Shown: piece after piece, positions 1 through 10,699 of the stretch
How the letters are laid out: each line of letters starts with the position of its first letter
Position numbering within the stretch: the first letter of the stretch is position 1
Assembly: GCF_003144195.1 (NCBI RefSeq)
Contig: NW_020290000.1
Span: forward strand, 1-64,000
Length of the DNA: 64,000 bases
Origin: Ceraceosorus guamensis
Taxonomy: Eukaryota; Basidiomycota; Exobasidiomycetes; Ceraceosorales; Ceraceosoraceae
Direction of reading: 5' to 3'
Program-made: the position numbers and the translations under genes
The notes under the pieces: generated by a model
Databases searched by the model: none
What the model was told of the DNA's origin: nothing
The model's input: only the letters and a program-made list of their open reading frames with translations

Positions 1-985
1 CCCCCCCTTTTTGATCACAGACTCGCATCGTCCTCAAGACTGCAGCCTAGCCGAGCTTGAATGCTCACAGTCGATCTCATCCCTGCAACCGCAATCTTCT
101 CTTTCGGCTCAGAGGTTTTGGTCCCACACCGTCCGTTGGTCTCCACGCTCGATCCCCACACTCGTGGACCGGCCACCGCAGTCGTGAGTTTGCCGTAAGC
201 AGAAATGTGGCTGCGTTCACGATTCGCGTTAATCAGATAGACCGACGCGATGGCCCGACATGATGGATGCTATGCAGATAGCAGAGCTGCGCAGTGGCGC
301 TCTCGATACTAGCAAGAGTCTGGCTTTGGCCCTGCCCGAATGACCCCGCCGGACGACAGATCCCAAATCACGAATGCATCTGTGCTCGTCGGGTGCAGCT
401 CCGAGAGAGATAAAGAGCGTACGCAGCTGCCTGGCTGCCGATGGCTGTGCAAGTCCATCTTCTGTCGAATCATCATACACGCTGCGCTGCGCGTTCGCGC
501 GTGCGTGCGGAGAAATAGTCCGCTCCGCATTCGTCACGCTTGTGATTCAGACAGACACCTTTCGCATCACGATCGATCCTTCATAATCTGCCTCGCAGCA
601 TGGGACGCAAGCCTGCTGTGATGTTCGAGCTGGAATGACGAACCAGTCGTCTCATCGTGATGATCATTCGCACACACACAGGCACTTCCGATTCCGGTCC
701 ATGGAGCCACGTTGTCACAGGTTCTCTTGGCACGCGACGCTATTGCTCGTGCGTAGTTGAAAGCTTCGCAACTCGGTAGATGTTGCTTCACGGCGCGCGG
801 AAAAGGCATCGATGCGAGTGGACGAAAAGATCCAAAACCCAGAAACTCTTTGCCGGCGTTGCGCATTCCGGAAGCGAAGCCAATGAGATTGTGTATGTCC
901 GTCGAACCCACGTACAAATGAGATGCGACTTGGCGTGCTTACGCCGGAAACGTGTGAATGGGCCATGCCTTCACCCAAATACCCG
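1..985. other. Intergenic / window edge, no gene recognised
   Basis: No frame here has a convincing coding run or a recognisable family motif; short open frames overlap on both strands without splice-compatible partners. One copy of the dispersed TCACGA-type motif lies near 368. The right end is probably the 3' flank of the TFIIE-alpha gene, which ends at 986. Confidence 0.5.
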
Positions 986-2884
986 CTACGCCACCTCTTC
1001 CATGTCGTCCAAATCCTCCTCTTCTTCCTCGCCACTTTGTGCACTCCCATTCGCCTCTATCATTTCCTCCTTTCTTCTCTGAACAGCTTCCTCCTGCGCC
1101 TCGTCTTCTCTGGAGCGCTTGGCACCTGCGGTCTGGACAGGCGCGCCGACATCTATCTCTTCCATTTCGTCTTCCCCTTCGTCCTCATCGGGATTCGGAG
1201 TGCCAGAAGCCGCTTCGGCCGCCTGCAGCGAGGCGTATTGCGCGTAATCTGGAGACCATCGCAAAGAGTCAGCAGCGCGTCTCATCCTGCAAGTCAAAGT
1301 TTAAGGCTCTCTATCTCGCAACACTCACAGTCATCCTGTTCCTCCTTCGCTTTGGCTTCCGCCAAGCGGAGCCTATGCTCCTCATCATTCCCTTTCGTTC
1401 TAAAATTATCGGCGCCTCTATCCAAGCCCGTCTTCTCTCCACTGACGGTGCTCCTGGCCAACCAATCAGGCAAAGCATTCGCTTTCCTCTTCGCTTCCGC
1501 TTCTTTCCTCTTCTTCTCTTCTCTAGCCAGGATGGAATCGGGGTCGTCTGTAGACAGCTCGACGGACAGCTGAGGTGTCGCAACATCGGCTGCGGAGGGC
1601 AAGACCGAGCTTGCGCTGGGCAAGGCGGAAAACCCTGCAGCTCCAGATTTGAGCGACTCGGCTGCTGCTTGACGCCATGTCGATCCGTATCGCTCTATCC
1701 ACGCTGTAGGATCCGACCTGGCAAACACGAAAGAGCTTGGTTAGGGTGAGCGGCGAGAGTACAGGGATAGGGTGTGACGTATGAACGGCATCCACGTCGC
1801 TCACGGAGGCAAGATCACGCCTTCAACCTTTTGCATGACGCTCAAAGCAGGTCCAAGCTGCTCATTAAAACGTTTCATACGATCCTTGCTCCTCCTCACA
1901 TCTTCCGCATCCTCGTTGTCCCTCAGTTCCGCTCCACAGCCAGGTGTATCGCAAACCAAAGCCGTGCCCGTAGGATCGAGCAGATGGGCCACATCCAGAG
2001 TGCTAAATCGTTTGGCGCACTGTGGGCAGACGAATCCGCGCGTGTCTAGCTCGGCCAGGAAAGCTGACTCGATCGTCCGACGCATGTTCAAGAGGCGCCA
2101 TTTGAGAACGTTGAGAGCATTGGAGGGAGAGATGTAATAGTATGCTCGACTGAAAGCAATGTAGATTTAATCCACAAATCAGCAAGAGCAAGCTGCACTG
2201 CGAGCGCAGCCAGGATCACCTACGGAAATGATCTTGCACCACCTTCCCGCGTCTCTAGCCTCCGGTGACTAAGTTTCGGAAAAGTGCGAGCATCCTCTAT
2301 GCTCAGCTTGACGGACCTGCGTAGACCTTGGCGGAACCCACTCACACCATGACCAAACCATCTTCGACTAAACGAAGAGTGAGCGCGGTGACTTCTTTAG
2401 GAGTGATTGCTAGCAGGCCTGCCAGCGCATCGGCTGGAACACTGGGCAGAGATTGATAGGACTGACCATCAGGTGCTGTGTGGGATGCTAGATCGCTCGA
2501 CTGGCGTCTTGGCTCTCCCCTTTGCGCGCTCTCCCTGAAAGCACCCGCTCACACAAGAGCGCACCGCATACAGCCTTCTATTCGTAGACCCATCGATCCT
2601 TTGTACGCGCGTCACGATCCTAATCTCCTTCGCTGCTGCGATCAAGTACCCATATATCGCTACACTGACTGACCACCGCACACTCACACTTGAAACTTGA
2701 CGAGCCTGTCTATCACGACGATGTGCCTATCCTCGTAGAACTGTCTGACCACGTGTTGCAAAAGCAGACGTATTTCGGCCAAATCTTCAGCTGTTGCTTC
2801 TCTTGTAGCTCTCTGGAAAGCAGGATTCGAGGTCGATGCCGAGGTCGAAGCTGGGGCCGAAGGACCAGGCCGACTTGAGGACAT
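986..2884 (-). CDS. TFA1: Transcription initiation factor IIE, alpha subunit
   Basis: Large subunit of general factor TFIIE, which recruits and stimulates TFIIH at RNA polymerase II promoters in the nucleus. The split coding region starts at 2884 (MSSSRPGPS) and ends at the stop at 986. Exon 1 ends with the start of the winged helix (DRHIVVIDRLVKFQ). The exon near 2463-2352 carries LLAITPKEVTALTLRLVEDG. The exon near 2140-1801 begins YYYISPSNALNVLKW and holds a zinc ribbon with Cys pairs CPQC and CDTPGC. Downstream, ALPDWLARSTV matches the family's conserved C-terminal patch, then a join to YYAQYASLQ (acceptor about 1232) leads to an acidic tail ending EEEEEDLDDMEEVA. All of these match yeast Tfa1 in order. 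An in-frame extension upstream of 2884 exists but looks like leader. Bet3 diverges from it 0.8 kb away. Family assignment is firm; some exon edges are approximate. Confidence 0.9.
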
Positions 2885-3695
2885 GCTCGGGATGTCGAAA
2901 TGGGACCGCACCTGTGCCTGCAACTTAGACCCGTCGTCGTTGCCCTCCGGCTTCGAGCAGTGGGGTCCGTCGGGACGTGCGATTTCATTCACAGCACGAT
3001 CGCTCCCGGGCACACCTGGCTTGCTCGCCGCAGAGCGTTGCCAAAGCTCCTTGCCATACAACGATGCCAAGAGGCCCGGTATCTAGCAGGTTCGATCCTC
3101 TATCTCGCCTTTGTTGGAGCTTGGTGGCAACGGCGTACGCGGCGCTCCGCTTTCCGTAGTCGTAAGTGTCGCCACGTATTTCTCGAGACGCCGTATCTGG
3201 ATCTGGATGGGTCAGGGGCGGATCGAAGGGAGATGCTTCCAAATCGTACCTGTACATGCTGTCCGATCCGTTGATCGAGTCGTCCGACTCGTGCGCCCTG
3301 CGTGCACGAAGTCCGTGCGTGGGCGGACACGTGAGCTCCGATTGCGTGCGCATGCACTTATATCAGACTCAACTCTGACTCTGCTGACTCGGGTGCAACC
3401 CTGACTTCACACTTCCAAGCAGCAATATCCCCCCAGATGGGCATGCAGACTCTCCTTCACGACTCCTCTGTTACTCTTGCCGTCTTCTTTCACAGGCTAT
3501 CTTTCTTCGCACTAGGCTCATCACTGATCGCGATCTAGCAGCCGACAGCCTTGCATCTGGGCCACCCACACCTTCCCAAGGCGCATACACCCTCATCTCA
3601 TTGGTACCGATCAGGAGGACACCACTGCTGCAATCAAGCGCGCAGAGAGATCAGGCAGGCAGTAATTCGAACCGAGACCATTGCTCGCAATCGCA
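2885..3695. promoter_or_regulatory. Divergent intergenic region TFIIE-alpha / Bet3
   Basis: 811 bp between two divergent starts; it must carry both promoters and 5' leaders. An open frame on the minus strand (about 2887-3070) continues the TFIIE frame upstream and could be leader or an N-terminal extension. No clear TATA element was identified. Confidence 0.5.
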
Positions 3696-4754
3696 ATGTC
3701 TTCCAAAGCGCTCAAAGCGTTGGGAGAGGATGTGTGGAAGAATAGAGCAGAAAAGGTCGTGAGTAGCTTTCCAGCCAGCTCAGTCGTGCGAGCCTGGAAG
3801 ACGCAGCAACGCCCGTCAAACCTCATTCCCCCCTCCCCCTCCCCCCCCCTCCCCCCCTCCCTCCTCCTCTTTCTTTAATCGGGCCCACCTGACTCATACC
3901 TGCTCATCTCCTTCCGACGAACAGAATGCGGAGCTGTTCACGCTGACGTACGGAGCGCTAGTCGTGCAGCTGATCAAGGATTACGAGGATTACACTGCCG
4001 TCAATGCGCAATTGGACAAGATGGGCTACAATATCGGCACGAGACTGATCGAGGATTTCCTAGCTAGGACCGGTCTGCCCAAGTGTAGGGATTTTGCAGA
4101 GACTGCCGAGGTGCTTTCCAAAGTGGGTTGATCGTTTCGGCAAGGAGAAATCCTCATCCGCACCATGTTCCTAGCTGAGGCCCCTCTGTGCCAATGTCCT
4201 GTTTCGCTTTCGACGCACCTCTCGTGCCCCTCAGGTCGGTTTCAGGCTGTTCCTCAACATTACGCCCGTGCTGCTTCCGATCAAAGAGGTGCCTCTGACC
4301 TCGGCGTCGCAATCCGCAGTTGTCGCCAGTGCAGCAGCCTCGGCATCGGGCCAAACAACGCAAGAATTTGGTCTGGTGCTGGAAGAGAACCCACTGGCTG
4401 AGTTTGTAGAGCTGGACGAAGAAGCTAGATTGGGCGGACTTTGGTGGAGCAATGTGCTTTGTGGCGTTATCAGGGGCGCTTTGGAGATGGTGCGTCGAGC
4501 TCGTCTTGGGGAGTGCACGCTGTCTCAAGAAAGTCGGATCGTCTTGCTATCTAGCTTGGGACCAGCTTGGAATCTTTGCTCCATCCATGACAGCAGGAAT
4601 CTGACACTCGCCCGCTGCTCCTCTCCTTATACAGGTCCAATTACAGACAGAAGTCAGATTCGTATCGGACGTTCTCAAGGGCGACGAGACTACAGAGATG
4701 CGGGTCAAACTCATTCGCGTCTTGGACGAAGAAGCTCCGATCGCTGATGATTGA
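3696..4754 (+). CDS. BET3: TRAPP complex subunit Bet3 (TRAPPC3)
   Basis: Core palmitoylated subunit of the TRAPP tethering complexes, the Rab exchange factors of ER-Golgi and Golgi traffic. Four exons. The first starts at 3696 (MSSKALKALGEDVWKNRAEK) and joins to AELFTLTYGALVVQLIKDYE near 3925. That exon also carries MGYNIGTRLIEDFLAR, containing the Cys/Gly-rich groove region of the family, and EVLSK. Exon 3 encodes GFRLFLNITP and LVLEENPLAEFVELDEEARL, then LWWSNVLCGVIRGALEM. The last exon (about 4636-4754) reads VRFVSDVLKGDETTEMRVKL and ends at TGA 4754. Order and spacing match yeast Bet3 nearly residue by residue. An Ala/Ser-rich insert between ITP and LVLEENP is slightly longer than in yeast. 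Intron 1 contains a long cytosine-rich tract. Identification is secure. Confidence 0.95.
3827..3875. repeat. Cytosine-rich tract in Bet3 intron 1
   Basis: Nearly pure C/T run with several blocks of five to nine cytosines. It lies inside the first intron of Bet3, upstream of the acceptor near 3924. It is far more C-rich than a usual polypyrimidine tract, and the opposite strand has repeated G-runs. Confidence 0.85.
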
Positions 4755-5108
4755 TGCGCTGTGCTCTCATGTACAACAGATTGCCCTTTTTACCCGGCAA
4801 AAGTCATACTCATTCTGTCTTCCTAACGGCAAAGGAAAACGAATACGATGCCATATTGTCGATCTTCGTAGTGCTTCTCGACGCCTCTGTGAGACATTCA
4901 GTCTGCCGTTGTGTTGCGGGTAAGAAGAGAGGATGCACGCTCGAGGCTAGAGACTTGGGCGCAAGCAGAGAGCGTCTCCGACTGGCTGAGACATTGGAAC
5001 GCCCTGAGCGCCACATCGCGTTCGCGGACCGCTCAAGTCGACAGGTACAGTGCGGAGAAGAACGAGATGGCAGAATAGAAATTGACTTTACAAAGGATCC
5101 GCATGTGC
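4755..5108. other. Convergent intergenic region Bet3 / Rsc6
   Basis: 354 bp between the stop codons of two convergent genes. Nothing beyond presumed 3' UTRs and polyadenylation signals is seen. Confidence 0.6.
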
Positions 5109-7163
5109 TCAGCGTCTAGGAGTGTTGACGACAGATCCAGGTCTACCGGTAGGCGGTGGCATGTTGCCATAAGCCTGCGAAGCACCAGCAACCTGCTGCG
5201 CATGAGGCAATCCCGCTGCAGCAGGCGAAGATTTGTTGCCATGTCCCTGTTGCGCAAGCGCATGCGGAGGCAAGGCCTGGTTGGCCGGTCCGCCTTCTCC
5301 CCTCTGCAAGCCCAAGAGTCTCTCGGCATATCGAGCGCTTTCCAAGACGACCACTGCTTCGTCGACCCATTTACCGCGAAACGTTCCTGCCCTTCTCAGC
5401 TCCTCGTCGGTCAGGCCGGCCAGAGCGCCACCTGAGCCTGTGCCTGTGCCGGTACCGCCGTTGCCGCTTAGACCCCCGGAGCCTAGTACCACGTCTAGGT
5501 CGCGAGATTGGGAGGCTAGCCAGGATCGCAGGTGGGCATGCGGGTTCTGCGAAAAGGTGCTCAGGAAATCTCGTGACAGGGCGCGTGTCGACAGCGTCGA
5601 GGTTGCCTGTGCGATCTGTTGCAGCCGAAGACGAGCCAGAAGACGTCACGACGTCAGTGAAATGATTGATATGGGGCAACCAAATCACCGCGAAGAGAAG
5701 GTGGGCCGCGCGCACTTACCCTATCGTCCAGTTCGGCAATCTCTTGTGCTGCCTCGCCCTTGGGGTCAAATGCGTCCAGGACGCTCTCCCTCGCTTTGCG
5801 CGTGGACCAGTCGTCCAGCTCCATCTCGATATCGTAAGCAGTGGGATGTTTATGTTGGGCCACGTCCGTTCGGATCCAGTACTCGATGACAACGGGTTGG
5901 GCGGGGTGCAGATGTCTGTTGACGACTTCAGGCATGTGGTGGAACAAGATGTGATCCACATTGAAGATGCTTCCCAGAGCTGCATCGCACCTGACCAACC
6001 TCCGATCGTTTTCGTCCAAAAGACCGTTGGCCTTGACGTAGCCCCAAAGAGCGGCAATGACTCCCGCTCGTGTCTCCTCCTTGACATCCAGCAGAGTTGC
6101 GAGTGCAGGCGAAAGTGCGTACCTCTCCGGGGTATATGCTGGGTAAAGCACAATTTTGGCCTTGACCGGCGTGCTTCCGGTCCTCTTGACTTCCAGGCCA
6201 TCCAAGGCAGGTTCAGAAGTGGTGATGAGCGGAGGCTCCCCTACTCCTGCAGAACCCACAGCAGCGCTGCTTCTGTCAGGCACTGCAGTAGGAACGGGTC
6301 GATGCCACTCCACCATGTTGCTCTCGTTGGGATGCAGTGCCTGATCTCGCTGAAGTTCGACCACTACCGCTCGAACCATATTGGTGAACTTGTGCGCTCC
6401 CACCCTGGTAGCAGCCGCCTGTGCAGCTTGAGCAGATGCTGCCCTAGACAAATTGCTAGGCGCTACTAACCGACCTTCAATTCGCAATGTCCAGGATGGC
6501 ACGTCGGCACTGTTCGTGACTACTGCGTCCGTGCTAGATTGTGCTTTGTCAGCGCCTCCATCATTTGAGCCCTCCGCCTCGGTACTGGCGGTTGCATTTT
6601 CCGCATTGTGTACGCCCGTCCCTTCGAGGGTGCTGGGAACATCTCCGTCTGCGCTTGCGCGCTGAAAAGGTTGATTCGCGCACGTGTTGGACAGAAAGAT
6701 GCGCAAAATACGCTTTACCTGCGAAACGCGACATGCGGAACGAGGCAGATTGTGAGCGGCTTCGCAAGGCTAGAAGGCACCACTGCGTCGTTCCTTTCTT
6801 CACCTTTGGAGTTTTCGAGATGCTCTCTGAGACTTCTGCTCGTTTCCTCGCCACTGTCCAGTCCAAGCTTCTCTCTACTCTGCACAAATCACCGTACACG
6901 GCGCTCTCCGGTACATGTCTGACGATGCTAGGAGGCAGCGCTCTGCTCGTAGGTCTACCTCGTTTGGAGCTATTGGATCCAGCTCCTCCACCGGACGTCG
7001 CGCCGGGTACGAGCAGAGCATCGGCTGCGTTCCTTTTGCGCGCGATGGCTAGAGCTGCGCTGGCTGAAGCGGCCGAGGGCCGAGCAGCTTGAGACGGCAG
7101 AGAGGCGACGGGACGCTGTGCTGGTGGTGCACGGGTAGGAGTGCTAGCGACGTTGGACGACAT
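5109..7163 (-). CDS. SWIB-domain chromatin-remodelling subunit (Rsc6/Snf12, SMARCD family)
   Basis: Accessory subunit of SWI/SNF- or RSC-type remodelling complexes. Three exons. Exon 1 (start 7163, MSSNVASTPTRA) is low-complexity, then carries the family signature PESAVYGDLCRVERSLDWTV. It splices after KTPK to VKRILRIFLSNTC near 6710, the conserved RIFISNT motif of SMARCD proteins. The SWIB/MDM2 fold follows (ALSPALATLLDVKEET, then VIAALWGYVKANGLLD and VRCDAALGSIFNVDHILFHH). A second intron (about 5713 to 5625) joins ELDDR to IAQATSTLSTRALSRDFLST, then HLRSWLASQSRDLDVVLG. The Gly-rich C-terminus ends at 5109. The family is certain; whether it belongs to RSC, SWI/SNF or both cannot be decided from sequence. 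Its promoter is shared with the COX7C/Cox8-type gene. Confidence 0.92.
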
Positions 7164-7797
7164 CTTTGTCGCGATATCTTGCCCAGCAAAAGATAGCAGC
7201 AGTCACGAGTGGTGCAGGTGAGCTAGAGCGGCTGGAGCGTGTGCCGTTGCTGGACGGCGAAGAGATGCGACGTAACAGTCACGAGTCTTGAGTCTGATGA
7301 GCGATGCGCGCGCACGTCGATGTTGCAAGTCACGAGCACGAAATTGTGGTCGTGTGGTGTGCATGGTGAGCGCGCGTCGCGGTTCATCGATCGCGATGAA
7401 TCACGAATGCGCTCTTGCGGCCCTGCAGCGAGACGCGCTCGCTCGCGCACGCACAGCACAGCACAGCACTCGTGACTCGCAAGTCCGCGGAGGCTGCACA
7501 AACAGAACACCTGCCCTTGTGCTGCCCACTGAGGCCATGCAGCCTTCGTCAACGCCACGTGCGCGCGGATTGACTCGGCGCTGACAGATGTACAGCCTAG
7601 CTCATCGCCGTGTACACGCCAGAAGTGGGCCGCGGTGGTGTATGTAGTCGTGAGTCGAGGATGCTCACCAAGGCTGAGAACACAAATCACGAGTCCGAAC
7701 GGTTCGGATTGCATGACATTCACGATTCTCCCATCATCACATCCGCACGCATACACACAGCTCGCTCAGGTTCACCCACCCATCTACAATCTCGACA
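7164..7797. promoter_or_regulatory. Divergent intergenic region Rsc6 / COX7C-type gene, rich in TCACGA motifs
   Basis: 634 bp between two divergent start codons. It holds at least seven copies of a short motif around TCACGA or its complement TCGTGA, usually flanked by AGT or ACT (near 7202, 7278, 7329, 7470, 7647, 7686 and 7719). The density is higher than in most other spacers of the window. A regulatory role is inference. Confidence 0.5.
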
Positions 7798-8461
7798 ATG
7801 GTCTCTGCTATCCTCGCTCGAAGGGCCGTCCCTCTGGCCCGCTCCAATCTCAACATGGGCGCCAGGCGTTTTGCGCACGTCGAGAACACTCATGGTGCGT
7901 TCTCAGCGCTGCGTGCTCCTATTTGAGATGGTCAAAAGGAAAGCATTCCGGCTCTGACCGCATCGCTGCGAGCTCGCAAAAACGGGCAAGGGCAGCATGT
8001 TGAGGATGCCGTGAAGACGATGGTGGTACTTTAGGAGGCAGGCGATCGGGCGCGTCAATCTGGACAGGGATGAATTCACTTGCCGCACTGGCATGTCTCG
8101 TCATCGCTATGGTGCAAAGCGTTCCGTATTGGCGGCAAGCAGGCTGAGCACGAGCACGAGTGGCATCTGCAGGCTCACGCTCAGTGGTCACGAACGTCAC
8201 AATCGCTGACATCCTCATTCACCCTCTGACACGACCAACGTGCCACGCTGCATTCCTATCAGAGACCGTAAGTCGACGTATAGCAGCACCGCGATGTGCA
8301 GCAGCTTGCTTTTCTGTACGACCACACGCTTACTCTACACGCACCCGCAGTCCCTGCCTTTCGGCCAAGGACCCAAGAACAAGGTGCCAATCGCCATCGG
8401 ACTGGTCACTTTCCTCGCCACTGGCTTCTCCTTGCCATTCCTTGCTGCACGTTTCCAATAG
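7798..8461 (+). CDS. Cytochrome c oxidase small subunit, COX7C/Cox8 type
   Basis: Small nuclear-encoded subunit of mitochondrial complex IV. Exon 1 (7798-7894) encodes an Arg-rich presequence (MVSAILARRAVPLARSNLNM) and HVENTH. The last exon (8351-8461) encodes SLPFGQGPKNKVPIAIGLV, then a hydrophobic helix ending LPFLAARFQ. The NLPF-like motif and the G-F-x-x-PF helix end match COX7C and yeast Cox8. Exon 1 ends in phase 1 and the last exon is read from phase 0, so joining them directly breaks the frame. A 5-nt exon (AGACC, 8263-8267), bounded by a consensus acceptor and gtaagt donor, restores it and gives HETSLPFG across the junction. The protein would be 70 residues. The family is fairly sure; the micro-exon is inference. 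Confidence 0.75.
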
Positions 8462-9287
8462 TGAGTTTGATCTTCATCGCGCGACTCCTGGACATGTTTG
8501 GCTGGTCATATCCAGGTCGCTCGAGGGGGGTTGCGGGAAGTCCTGACAAGAGGGAGCAATGTGAGATGACAGCGAGTACCCCAGCAGTTCAAGCCAGCCC
8601 CTACCCAAGTGATGTCTGCATTACACTTGATCCGAGAGAAGGTTCAACAGGAAGTCGACGCAATTCTCTGCAACTTGCTGCGAAGACCTTCTGCTGAGGA
8701 AAATGCGCAATCTTGCAAATACTTTATTGTTGTTCTCGAGCTGATGGGATGGGCGCGCGCACGGAATTGCTGGTCTTGTCGCGCAAATCATCATCACGCG
8801 TCCGAAGCCGCTGTCCCGAAATATGCGGAGACGAGGTGGCCCTCGAATGGGCTGGACCGCTGCGATCCAGGCAGCACGCGAACGACCTAGCGATGTTGCG
8901 ATGCTGTGCTGACCCACCACGATTCGTTCTGCGTTTTCGCGTCCACAGCAAGAAGGCGAACAGCTAAGCAGCTCTCGCTATGGCAGGCTTTCGTCACCGG
9001 GCAGATGACCTCATCCGGGTTTTTTCGACAGCAACTCGATTAGAAATTGCATGCGCTTTCAAGATCCTCATCTCGCAGAGACGAAGTGGGATCTTTGTGC
9101 AAAACACCTTTTATTTCCCTCATACAGCGGATAGTGGCAAGTCGTGGCAGGTGCAGTAGTGTACAAAAGGGGATTGCAGGGACGCGCACGACGTATGCGC
9201 GCAAATCTGACCGCATCAGAGGTAAAAGTTGCGTCTGTTGACTCCCATGCGAGGCTGTAGAAAGTGAGATGAAGCAGCGTGCATGCG
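8462..9287. other. Convergent intergenic region, no gene recognised
   Basis: 826 bp between the stop codons of the COX7C-type gene and Rpf1. Open frames on both strands (8609-8967) overlap and show no family motif. Probably 3' UTRs. Confidence 0.5.
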
Positions 9288-10699
9288 TCAATTGCGGTGT
9301 AATTCGAAGTGCATCCGGTCTTGCTGATAACTCACGTGCCATTCGAAAGCGAGGCCTTCGTTGTCCTCCACCGCCGCAGGGGTCGCCTGTGCGTCCTTGG
9401 CGTCTTGTGTGAAGGAAGCTTTGCGCTTGTTCGAGCGTGCGTCTTCGGCAGAGGCTATTTCGCGCTGGGCTTGAGCTTCACCCAAGGCCTCTTCATTCTG
9501 CGCAAGGGCATCCTCCGCCGATGTGGATGCAGTGGCTTCATCTGCCTTGCCATCGAAATGCACCTCGCCATCCCACGCGCCTGCGCCTTTTGGCAGGCCC
9601 TGCTTCAGACTTCTCAACTTTATGGTGAACCTAGGTCCGATCTCCTGCAGCGCCGTCTTGTCCGTGCTCTTGAACATGTACCGATGTCTCCTGAAAAAGA
9701 TGAAATCGCGCTGATTGTGCGCCGTGACGACTTGTCTGCCCGCCAATTCCGGCACCCTGGGAAAAAGGCTCTGCAACAGTCTACCGACCGAATGGCCCAG
9801 CGTCGTGGTGAAGTTGTTGAGAATCAGCTCGGGCGTGTGAGGAGTGGATCGCGCATGTCCGTAGATTTCCGGGCCCATGCTGATGCTCGTCAATCTGAAG
9901 AAAGCGGTAGGTCCAACTGGCAAACCGATGATAGTGATCGAGACCGGCTCCTTCTTGTCTTCGCCTACCACCAGCATCCCACCGTATCCCCTTCCCCTCG
10001 CCCATCCTGCAATCTTGCCCAGACCCGCTCCTTTGGCTTTTGACCTTTGCCTGTACTCGGCGCCTGGAAAGACGTTCAACAATTCGTCGATAAACATTTG
10101 CGTCCTCTCGCTCACTTTGCTGCGCGCTTTCGCGGAGCGGAGGTGTGGAGTAACGCTGTTGGAGGTTAGAGAAGTGGTAATGAGCAGCGCAGGAGGTGCA
10201 TGAGGATCGTCCTCCGGATCGAATTCTGATTCCGCGTTGCCCGTCAGCTCTGCACCTTCCTCTGCGTCGCGTTCGCCCGCCGCTGCCTCCGCGTCGCTGT
10301 GTTCAGCGTCGGATTGTGGGAGCCGGTTCGAGGGACCAGGACCAGCGTGCGTATTGGGCGCATTGATGATGGTGGGATTGTACAGTCGAGTGCTCTCGAT
10401 CGTCGTCGGCACATTCGCCTCCAGTCGAGCCTGAGTTTAAAAGACGCGCGTTCATGCGCATTCAAGCGGTGGTCAACCAGGCTGCTTGCTGCCTTGCAAG
10501 CAAACACTTCAGGGCTCACCTTCTTCTTCAAAGCTCCTTCTTCTCCCCTTTCCTCCTTTCTGAGTCGAATTCGTCGCTCGAGCTTCTCCTTCTTCTTTTC
10601 CTTTTGCTGTCGCCGAAAGACTTCCTGTCGCTTGTGCTTGTTGGGAATGCGAATTTGCTTAGAGGGACCCGCTTGATCCTGCGCCTCGGTGTCAGGCAT
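9288..10699 (-). CDS. RPF1: Ribosome production factor 1 (Brix domain)
   Basis: Nucleolar Brix-domain protein needed for 60S pre-ribosome assembly and 27S pre-rRNA processing. Exon 1 starts at 10699 (MPDTEAQDQAGPSKQIRIPN) and has the very basic KRQEVFRRQQKEKKKEKLER stretch typical of the family N-terminus. It splices from ALKKK to ARLEANVPTTIESTRLYN; exon 2 runs to the stop at 9288. The Brix core is visible as PPALLITTS, FIDELLNVFPGAEYRQR, MLVVGEDKKEPVSITIIGLP, GPTAFFRLTSI, PELILNNFTTTLGHSVGRLL and VVTAHNQRDFIFFRRHRYMF. It closes with LQEIGPRFTIKLRSLKQG. The tail has an extra Ala/Glu-rich stretch before the conserved FEWH end (LAFEWHVSYQQDRMHFELHR). Sequence and motif order fit Rpf1 rather than Imp4, Ssf1 or Rpf2. 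Confidence 0.93.

Noticed and set aside
2887-3070. Longer N-terminus of TFIIE-alpha starting upstream
   Set aside because: The in-frame extension has no similarity to the family; the ATG at 2884 directly precedes the low-complexity leader and winged helix.
5156-6469. Plus-strand open frames of 169-267 codons
   Set aside because: Antisense shadows of the Rsc6/Snf12 gene; no motifs, while the minus strand has a collinear SWIB protein.
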